NCBI GenBank assembly: GCA_031257215.1
Contig: JAIRPC010000095.1
Coordinates: forward strand, 1-14,560
Direction of reading: 5' to 3'
DNA from: Eubacteriales Family XIII. Incertae Sedis bacterium
Lineage (GTDB): Bacteria > Bacillota > Clostridia > Peptostreptococcales > Anaerovoracaceae
Length of the DNA stretch: 14,560 nt
Shown here in pieces: positions 1 through 6,200 of the stretch. Position 1 is the stretch's first letter; each line of letters starts with the position of its first letter. The position numbers and the translations under genes were made by a program. The notes below the pieces were generated by a model. That model ran no database searches. It saw only the letters and a program-made list of their open reading frames with translations, and was not told the DNA's origin.

Positions 1-673
1 ACTCGCCGCAATCCCGCAAAAGGGTGAAGTGGTTTTTCCTGTAATCCATGATCCCGTCCGCTCTCAGCTTGCTCATTTCGGCGGACAGCGCACTGCGCTC
101 CACGGATAGATAGTCCGCCAGCTCCTGCCTGTTGTAGGGTATATCGAAGGCTCTGCTGCTCTCCTGCCTTGCCACGTCGCCGAGATACGAGAGCAGCTTG
201 CCCCTGATGGTACGCTTGGTTAGATGTTCCAGCTTGGTGGTCAGCTGCATGTTCTTCCGCGCCAATATGTCTATCATGTTGCGTATCAGCTTTGAGTGGA
301 AGCCGCATGAGGCCCCGCAGGTCGTGATGATTTTTTTGTAATTGATGAAAAGCACCTCGCTCTTTTCCTTGGCCGCAACGTTGACGGCGATTCGCCCGCC
401 GCCGCCGCATACCACCGCTTCCGCGAACATCCCCGGCGGCGTGACCTCCGTTACGATGGAATGGTTTCCCCATATGTCGCTCTTGGACAAGTGGAGCTTT
501 CCGCTGACGACAATCCCTATCTCAGTTACCGTATCGCCCTCAAAATAGATAGTCGCGCCTTTTTTGTATTTCACGAGCGTAGCGCCCAGGCAGTCGAGCA
601 TCGCGCCTGCGTCACCGCCGCTGATTCCTGTGAAAAGCGGGGAGGAGCTTATTGCTGGGAAAATGTTTTTCAT
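1..673 (-). CDS. Crp/Fnr family transcriptional regulator, 3' end cut by window edge
   Basis: This is a DNA-binding regulator with an N-terminal cyclic-nucleotide-binding-type sensor fold and a C-terminal winged helix-turn-helix. I translated it by hand on the minus strand: it starts MKNIFPAISSSPLFTGI at the ATG at 673-671 and stays open for 224 codons to position 1. The beta-roll spans about residues 25-115, with the motif FEGDTVTEIGIVVSGKL at 44-60. The HTH covers about 181-215 (NRQELADYLSVERSALSAEM). Family members are about 225-230 residues, so only a few residues are missing. C119 and C123 (TTCGASCGFH) match a C-x3-C I recall in clostridial members; the N-terminal Cys cluster of FNR is absent. 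It is divergent from the 4Fe-4S protein at 842, a pairing often seen with hcp (hybrid cluster protein), so a role in sensing redox or nitrosative stress is inferred. The ligand is unknown. Confidence 0.9.
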   Translation of the reverse strand, partial: MKNIFPAISSSPLFTGISGGDAGAMLDCLGATLVKYKKGATIYFEGDTVTEIGIVVSGKLHLSKSDIWGNHSIVTEVTPPGMFAEAVVCGGGGRIAVNVAAKEKSEVLFINYKKIITTCGASCGFHSKLIRNMIDILARKNMQLTTKLEHLTKRTIRGKLLSYLGDVARQESSRAFDIPYNRQELADYLSVERSALSAEMSKLRADGIMDYRKNHFTLLRDCGE

Positions 674-701
674 AATCTTTACCATTCCGTTGTTAATCCA
701 A

Positions 702-730
702 CTGATTTGTTATTATTAATTTAATATAAT
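702..730 (+). promoter_or_regulatory. Promoter of the 4Fe-4S protein gene, overlapping the divergent promoter
   Basis: A perfect -10 TATAAT at 725-730 is preceded at 17 bp by a weak -35 CTGATT (702-707). A weak -35 with a perfect -10 would suit an activator such as the adjacent Crp/Fnr protein. The imperfect palindrome TATTAT-N9-ATAATA (711-716/726-731) lies across both core promoters and is a possible operator, although such AT-rich dyads arise easily by chance. Confidence 0.45.
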
Positions 731-746
731 ATTTGTAGATAGTCAA
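718..746 (-). promoter_or_regulatory. Promoter of the Crp/Fnr gene
   Basis: Reading the minus strand, TTGACT (746-741) is followed after 17 bp by TAAATT (723-718). This gives a predicted start near 711 and a leader of about 40 nt before the ATG at 673. It sits in an AT-rich gap and overlaps the forward promoter of the neighbouring gene. It is inferred from consensus only. Confidence 0.5.
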
Positions 747-841
747 GCAGTAACTGGGATGGAGGGGGCTGCGCGGAACACGCCGCACCGCCATCCGAGA
801 TCCTGGCAGGATAATTGGGCAGAGAGCTCAGGAGGTGAGAT

Positions 842-1534
842 ATGATACGGAAAATTATCGAGATCGACGAGGGCAAATGCAACGGCTGCGGGCTGTGCGC
901 GGACGCCTGCCACGAGGGCGCGATAGGTATGGTGGACGGCAAGGCGAAGCTGCTGCGCGACGACTACTGCGACGGGCTTGGCGATTGCCTGCCCGTATGC
1001 CCCACGGGGGCGATACGCTTCGTGGAGCGCGAGGCGGCGGAGTACGACGAAAATGAGGTGAAGAAGCACATGGGAAAGGAAGCTCCGCGGGGAGGGTGTC
1101 CTGGCTCAAACGCGCACAGCATCCAAAGGGAAAGAGCTGTCGCTCCAGCGCAGGCAGGCGGTGCGCCGAGCGAGCTGCGGCAATGGCCCGTGCAGATAAA
1201 GCTCGTGCCAGCGAGCGCACCGTATTTCGACGGCGCGAACCTGCTGGTGGCGGCGGACTGCGCCGCGTACGCGAGGGCATCGTTCCACGGGGAATTTATG
1301 CGCGGCAAAATAACGCTCATCGGATGCCCAAAGCTAGACGGTGTCGACTACGCCGAAAAGCTGACGGAGATCATCAAGTGCAACGACATCAAATCACTGA
1401 CTGTGGTGCGCATGGAGGTGCCATGCTGTGGCGGCATCGAGCAGGCGGCAGTGTCGGCCCTGAAAAACTCAGGCAGATTCATCCCCTGGCGGGTAGTTAC
1501 GCTGACAACCGGTGGGGATGTCAAAGAGAGTTAA
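842..1534 (+). CDS. 4Fe-4S ferredoxin-type protein of the Crp/Fnr-linked (Hcp-associated) family
   Basis: A 230-residue cytoplasmic iron-sulfur protein. The start ATG is fixed by AGGAGGTGAG at 830-839. The N-terminal bacterial ferredoxin domain (about 5-60) has C13-x2-C16-x2-C19-x3-C23 and a second set C43-x5-C49-x3-C53-P. The second set has L46 where a classical 2[4Fe-4S] ferredoxin has cysteine. The C-terminal domain (about 115-225) carries ADCAAYA (138-144), GCPKLD (161-166) and VPCCGGIE (193-200), which I recognise from clostridial proteins annotated only as '4Fe-4S binding protein' that sit beside Crp/Fnr regulators and often beside hcp. It probably transfers electrons to a redox partner, but the partner is not in this window. 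The linker at about 80-112 is Ala/Gly/Arg-rich and looks disordered. Family membership is secure; the biochemical role is inferred. Confidence 0.88.
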   Translation: MIRKIIEIDEGKCNGCGLCADACHEGAIGMVDGKAKLLRDDYCDGLGDCLPVCPTGAIRFVEREAAEYDENEVKKHMGKEAPRGGCPGSNAHSIQRERAVAPAQAGGAPSELRQWPVQIKLVPASAPYFDGANLLVAADCAAYARASFHGEFMRGKITLIGCPKLDGVDYAEKLTEIIKCNDIKSLTVVRMEVPCCGGIEQAAVSALKNSGRFIPWRVVTLTTGGDVKES

Positions 1535-1620
1535 TAGCGGAAGATTTCGGAGTCGCCCCAGCAACAACACCGCATTAAGCAAGTCGGCCTAGCTCGCATA
1601 GATGAAACTAGCTGGAAGCC

Positions 1621-1649
1621 TTGCCTTATATATTATGATTAGATATAAT
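1621..1649 (+). promoter_or_regulatory. Promoter of the tRNA-Arg gene
   Basis: TTGCCT (1621-1626), a 17-bp spacer and a perfect TATAAT (1644-1649) predict a start near 1656. That is about 17 nt upstream of the mature tRNA 5' end at 1673, as expected for a monocistronic tRNA gene. Confidence 0.75.
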
Positions 1650-1672
1650 TGTATGGCACAGTAAATATGCAC

Positions 1673-1748
1673 GCCCCCGTAGCTCAGGGGATAGAGCGTC
1701 GGTTTCCTAAACCGTGCGTCGGATGTTCGAATCATCTCGGGGGTGCCA
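1673..1748 (+). tRNA. tRNA-Arg (anticodon CCU)
   Basis: A 76-nt tRNA with genomically encoded CCA (1746-1748). The acceptor strands are GCCCCCG (1673-1679) and CGGGGGT (1738-1744), so the first pair is a G-U wobble. D-arm GCTCAGGGGATAGAGC is present. The anticodon stem TCGGT/ACCGT encloses the loop TTCCTAA, with T33 before anticodon CCT. The T arm GGATG-TTCGAAT-CATCT has the canonical TTCGAAT loop. It reads AGG codons. The sequence closely resembles the common bacterial tRNA-Arg(CCU). It has its own promoter and terminator, so it looks monocistronic. Confidence 0.95.
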
Positions 1749-1762
1749 AGTTTAGTTTCGTC

Positions 1763-1795
1763 GAACCGGCCCGTTCAAGGGCCGTTTCGCTTTTT
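1763..1795 (+). terminator. Rho-independent terminator after tRNA-Arg
   Basis: A GC hairpin, CGGCCC (1767-1772) with GGGCCG (1779-1784) and loop GTTCAA, is followed by the T-rich tract TTTCGCTTTTT. It begins 15 nt after the tRNA CCA end. Confidence 0.8.
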
Positions 1796-1854
1796 CTGAG
1801 GCTTTCGCCGTCCGTTATGTTGTACCACACCGCGACGCTGGAAGGCCCGCCCCC

Positions 1855-1883
1855 TTGACAACCCCCATGAGTTAGCGTATACT
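1855..1883 (+). promoter_or_regulatory. Strong sigma-A-type promoter of apbE
   Basis: A perfect -35 TTGACA (1855-1860), a 17-bp spacer and TATACT (1878-1883) form the best promoter in the window. The -10 lies inside the first of two palindromic operators, so binding there should block RNA polymerase. The predicted start is near 1890, giving a leader of about 90 nt before the TTG start at 1979. Confidence 0.85.
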
Positions 1884-1906
1884 AACCACAGTTAGCCAAA
1901 GCTAAC
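1871..1906 (+). promoter_or_regulatory. Tandem palindromic operators GTTAG-N6-CTAAC
   Basis: Two 16-bp inverted repeats lie in tandem: GTTAGCGTATACTAAC (1871-1886) over the -10 element, and GTTAGCCAAAGCTAAC (1891-1906) at or just after the transcription start. Their start-to-start spacing is 20 bp, about two helical turns, so two dimers could bind the same face cooperatively. The arms are 5 and 6 bp. The regulator is not in the window. MarR-, TetR- or metal-dependent DtxR-like repressors are candidates; the N6 centre does not fit the classical DtxR box. Confidence 0.7.
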
Positions 1907-1941
1907 CAGGCGCATGGCCGGACACACAGCGGCGCGCCTGG
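1906..1941 (+). promoter_or_regulatory. Stem-loop in the apbE 5' leader
   Basis: CCAGGCGC (1906-1913) is perfectly complementary to GCGCCTGG (1934-1941), giving an 8-bp GC-rich stem with a 20-nt loop early in the transcript. No T tract follows, so it is not a terminator. It could stabilise the mRNA or be incidental in GC-rich sequence. I recognise no riboswitch class. Confidence 0.35.
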
Positions 1942-1978
1942 CCTCAGCTCGGCAGAGCCGCGGAAGGGAGAATGGATT

Positions 1979-3079
1979 TTGGACAGATCGGCGCTCGCAT
2001 ACAATCATGCCTTTACCTTATGCATAACCATTGCGCTGGCGTTCGCGCTTGCGCTCTCGTCATGCGGCCGCGCCCCGTCCTCGTCCGAGGCGCTTGCGGC
2101 CGCCGACCCAACCCAGGGCAACCCCGCGCCCAACGAGCTGCGGACAGAAACCAGGGATGGCCTGCTTGGCACTATCGTCACCATCTCGGCGTATTCCGAC
2201 AGCGACAGCGCGTTCAGCGACTGCTTTGGCGCTATCGCGGATGTGGACAGGAGGATGACCGCCAATGCCGCAGACAGCGAGATCGCTGCGGTGAACGCGG
2301 TCGCGGGCAAAAAGGCGGCGGAGGTTTCGGATGACACCCACAGGCTTCTGCTCCTTGCGCGCGACATCTACGAACAATCGGGCGGCGCCTTCGACGTCTC
2401 CATTGGCTCCGTTAGCTCGCTCTGGAAGGAGGACGGAAAATTCGCAAGGCTGCCTGAACGCTCGGAGATCGAGGCGAAGCTCCCCCTGGTGTCGCAGGGC
2501 GGCATCGTTTTGTCGGAGGGCAATACCGTTCGGATAGACAAGGCGGGGGCAATGCTCGACCTGGGCGGCATCGCCAAGGGCTACGCCTGCGACCTGGTGT
2601 TGGAGCGGCTGAAAGAGCATGGCGTGAGCGGGGCCTTTATCGACCTCGGCGGCAACATATATGCCCACGGCAGGAAGCCCGGCGGCAAGAAATGGCGCGT
2701 CGGCATCAGGTACCCTGAGATCGGGGACGATGCCGTGGCGTGCGTGCTGAACGTCAGCGACAGGGCGGTGGTCACATCAGGCGGGTACGAAAGATACATA
2801 GAGCGCGGCGGGGCGACGTACCATCATATCCTCGACCCGAAAACGGGCTACCCCGCCGAAAGCGGGCTCAGGTCGGTGACGATTGTCGCGGCCTCGTCCA
2901 CCCTGGCCGATGCCCTCTCCACGGCGTGCTTTGTCCTCGGCCTTGAGGGCGGGAAGCAGCTGCTTGAAAAATACCCCGAATGCGAGGCCATCTTCATCAC
3001 GGACGACAACACCCTGTACACGACGGACGGCCTAGGCGGCCAGGTCGAAATAACGGACAGCCGCATAAAATTAGGATAG
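1979..3079 (+). CDS. apbE: FAD:protein FMN transferase (ApbE), exported lipoprotein
   Basis: This enzyme hydrolyses FAD and covalently attaches FMN through a phosphoester bond to Thr/Ser of target flavoproteins outside the membrane. The protein has 366 residues. A lipoprotein signal peptide (1-28) ends in ALSSC, with C29 as the lipidation site, followed by a flexible Ser/Ala/Pro linker (30-55) and a full-length ApbE domain. Family motifs include DLGGIAKGYACD (194-205), LGGNIYA (223-229), SGGYERY (267-273), HHILDPKTGYPA (282-293) and the metal-binding ADALSTA (D311, T315). The start is TTG at 1979: AAGGGAG (1964-1970) is spaced 8 nt from it, whereas the nearby ATG at 1972 is out of frame and one base from the SD. 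It has a strong operator-controlled promoter. No flavinylation target with a clear motif is visible nearby; substrates may be encoded elsewhere. Confidence 0.95.
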   Translation: MDRSALAYNHAFTLCITIALAFALALSSCGRAPSSSEALAAADPTQGNPAPNELRTETRDGLLGTIVTISAYSDSDSAFSDCFGAIADVDRRMTANAADSEIAAVNAVAGKKAAEVSDDTHRLLLLARDIYEQSGGAFDVSIGSVSSLWKEDGKFARLPERSEIEAKLPLVSQGGIVLSEGNTVRIDKAGAMLDLGGIAKGYACDLVLERLKEHGVSGAFIDLGGNIYAHGRKPGGKKWRVGIRYPEIGDDAVACVLNVSDRAVVTSGGYERYIERGGATYHHILDPKTGYPAESGLRSVTIVAASSTLADALSTACFVLGLEGGKQLLEKYPECEAIFITDDNTLYTTDGLGGQVEITDSRIKLG

Positions 3080-3092
3080 CGGGAAGCCGCTT
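3078..3092 (+). terminator. Weak hairpin overlapping the apbE stop codon
   Basis: AGCGG (3078-3082) pairs with CCGCT (3087-3091) around a GAAG loop, followed by TAAAAATT. The stem is short and the tail is not U-rich, so termination would be partial at best. I see no convincing promoter before the next gene at 3249, so read-through from apbE is plausible. Confidence 0.25.
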
Positions 3093-3101
3093 AAAAATTC
3101 C

Positions 3102-3206
3102 CAATAACAATAACGGCAACAAACAGCAACAATAACAATAACAGTAACAGTAACAGCAACAAAGCCAGAACCAATAATCGCAACAGCAACAGAACCAATA
3201 ACAGCC
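3102..3206 (+). repeat. CAA/AAT-rich simple-sequence leader upstream of the beta-helix gene
   Basis: About 105 bp made almost entirely of A and C with interspersed T and G, built from imperfect hexamers AACAAT, AACAGT and AACAGC. The most regular stretch is about 3128-3163. The + strand is very poor in T and G, so the RNA should be unstructured, unlike the surrounding GC-rich sequence. It ends about 25 bp before the Shine-Dalgarno of the next gene. It could act as an unstructured leader that helps ribosome loading, or vary in length by slippage. No ORF on the + strand explains it. Confidence 0.7.
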
Positions 3207-3248
3207 GACAATAAGTTGGCACCAACCAAGCAAAGGAGGGCACTATCA

Positions 3249-6200
3249 ATGAGAGCAATATCCGATCGCCAAAAATCCGGTTGGCGAAACCTGAGGAGGC
3301 GCGCGCTGCCCGCATTCGCGGCGGTCATGCTTCTATGCACGCTGATCCCCGCGCCCGCGTTCGCGGCGGGCACGGCGGCGACAGCCGATGTCACGACGGG
3401 CGCCGAGTTCAACGCCGCCATCAAAAGCTCCGACAGCAATATCACCATCAACATCATGGCCGACATAGATGGCGTGAGTTCGGGCACCATCAGCAGCAAC
3501 AAGACGATCACGGTGAACGGCAACGGCCACAATGTAGGCCTTGCGCCCGGCAACTCGTATTTTGCCAAGCTCAATTCCAGTTCCACCATCACGGCGAACA
3601 ACCTCACCATCGACGGGACGGGTGCTATCGGCACGCTCAGCTACGGCGGCGGCGCTATCGTGACCCGAAGCGGCAACGTGAACCTCGACAATGTAGTTAT
3701 CAAGAACTGCACCGCCAACGGCTCTGGCGGCGGTGGCGCGGTGGCGATACAGAGTTCCAGTTACAAGATCAACGCTACGAACTGCTCGTTCATCGGCAAC
3801 AAGGCGGCCGCGAGTTCTGGGATCGGCGGCGCGTTGAAGGGCGCGGTGAACCTGGTGAACTGCACCTTTTACGGCAACGAAGCGAGGGACGACGGCGGGG
3901 CTGTCTATACCGGGGCGGCAGGGACGATCACGAACTGCACTATCGTCAACAACGTATCGGGCGGGTCAGGCGGCGGGGTGAGGAACAACAGTTCCAGCTC
4001 TGGGAGCCAGTCGCAGATAAAAAACAACATTATTATAGGCAACACCGCGGAGTCGGCGGACGAGGGCAATGACGTGTACCGCGCCAACGACCAGGGCTAC
4101 AACCTGATAGGCGGGGCGGTGAACCTCTCAGTCACGAACGCCAACACGCGCACGGGCGTCACGAATACGGGATGGCTGGACGCGGGCGCGCCGAAGGACA
4201 ACGGCCGCAACGGACTCACCACGATACCGACCATAGCCCTGTTGCCCGTGCAGGAAAGCCCCGCCATCAACTCCGGCACGCCTACGGGTGCGCCTGCGGC
4301 GGACGCGAGGGGGTTCACGCGGATAGGGCTGCCTGATATCGGCGCGTATGAATTTGCCAAGGTCGAAGCCGCCGCGAGCATCAAGATAGGCGAGGTGTTC
4401 GACCTGTCCTCCGTTTCCCCGCTCGCGAAGGGGCTGTTTGAAACGGTGGATGTCACCATCGGCGACGACACCATGCCAGCGGACGGCCAGAGCCTGCTCC
4501 TGTTCGACGAGGCCGGCCCCGAACGCGTGAAGGGGCTTGCAGCGGGCACGCTCACCGTGAATGGCTACGTGGGCGGCGTGAGATTTATAGAGGTCGAGGT
4601 GACTGTGGAGGACGAGGTATACCCCGACAGGGTCGAGAATGTCAGCATAACAGATATGCCCGCCGAGGCTATCAGCGATGTGCGGTTTGAGCTTGCCTAC
4701 GACATTGGTCTGACGGGCAACGCGCCAGCGGACGTGGAGCTTTTCCTCTCGCTGGCGGACGGCTCGCCCCTGCCCGAAAATATCGTCCTTGGCGAGATAG
4801 ACCGTTCCGTCCCTGGGAAGCTCGGAATAACTTTGGCCAATGAAGCTGGCGCGGACGGGCAGTATTCTGACTATGAGCTGAACGCGAGGCTGGTCTCAGC
4901 GGCCGACTTCACGAAGTTCGACAGCAGGGAGTTCACCCTGAAAAAGCCCGCGCAGAACGCAGTGGTGGGCGTGAACGCGTCGGCCGCGCCCAGGGAGCTG
5001 AAAAGTGGGCAGAGCACGGTCATCTCATATGAGGTTCTTTCGCAGAGCGGAGCGGCTGGCGACCCGGGGCTTGTGTGGAGCTACACCGCGCCGGACGGCA
5101 TCGCGGTGCGCGGCTTGGAGAACGGCAAGACGACGGACAGCGACAGGGGCAGCTTCACCGTGGAGGTGAAGAACAGGTCGGCGTCGTCCGGGACGATCAC
5201 CATAACGGCGGCCTCGTCGGGCAACCCGGCCCGCAAAGCGGTTATTGCCGTTTCGGTGCAGGGCATATCCAAGAATGTCCGCAGCTACGACGAGCTTTAC
5301 CAGGCGCTCCTCGCGGCCGAGGACGGCGACGTGATCTCCGTCATGGCGGATTTGACCGCGAAGAAGGTCGTGCAGGTGGACGGCATGAGTTCGGCGTCCA
5401 TCAACGCCGCGTCCAAATCCCTGCAAAGCGCCATCGCGTTGAAGAGGGACGTTATCATAGAGGGCAACGGGCACAGCATAGACGGCGGCGGCTATTACGC
5501 CATATTCTACGGGACGGCGGGGACGGCGACGCTGAAAAACCTCACGATAACAAACGCGGTCAACACGAACACATCCTCGTCCGAAAAACAGGGAGTGGCG
5601 ATCGCGCTCAAAGGCGGCAATATAGTTATGGAAAATGTAACTATATTTGGATGCTCCACAAGCGTCGGGTACGGCGGGGCGCTGTATCTGCACGAGGGGA
5701 GCAGCGCCCGCCTCGTGAACTGCACGATAGTCAACAACAAGGCGAAGCGCGGCGGCGGCATCTACGCGGACAATGCGAGCGTTGTGCTGAAAAACAGCAT
5801 AGTGTACGCCAACCGCGCGGACGACTACGCGGACAACCTCTGCTACACCTACAATTCGAAGGCGATCGACAAAATAGACGGCGGCCACAATATCATCTAC
5901 GACATCTTCTATTACGGCAGCTCGTCGAGCAGCCGCGTTGATGTCACCGACAGCTTCGCGTACCACGAAAGCGGAAGCACGCAGAACAAGAACACCCTGG
6001 ACGTTTACAGCCACGAATGGCTCGCGGGCTCGCTGGGCAACAACGGCGGCGGAGCCAAAACCCTGGCGCTTTTGAAATCCGAGGGCTCGCCCGCGATAGA
6101 CAAGATCCCGCAGGGGAACGCGCCAGAGCGCGACGAGCGCGGCATATCCAGGGACGCTTTGAGCGATATCGGCGCGTATGAGTACTACGGCGTCGAGGGC

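Noticed and set aside
1726..1748. tRNA 3' end as an integration (att) site of a mobile island
   Set aside because: No direct repeat of the tRNA 3' end and no integrase were seen in the window.
1649..1858. A short + strand open frame across the tRNA
   Set aside because: It is a by-product of the tRNA-Arg gene and its terminator, with no ribosome-binding site.
1871..1906. Classical DtxR/IdeR iron box
   Set aside because: The half-sites GTTAG/CTAAC are similar, but the 6-bp centre differs from the 1-bp centre of the known box, so the family was left open.
3216..3248. Upstream TTG start for the beta-helix protein
   Set aside because: The strong Shine-Dalgarno at 3232-3240 lies after this TTG and 8 nt before ATG 3249, which also gives a proper signal peptide.
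3071..3634. Minus-strand open frames rich in Leu/Val/Cys/Tyr over the CAA tract
   Set aside because: The apparent hydrophobic peptides come from reading the CAA/AAC repeats in reverse; no start signal or family resemblance.
5025..6014. A 329-codon open frame on the minus strand inside the beta-helix gene
   Set aside because: It is a shadow of the GC-rich + strand gene: Arg/Val/Ala-rich composition, no ribosome site and no recognisable domain.
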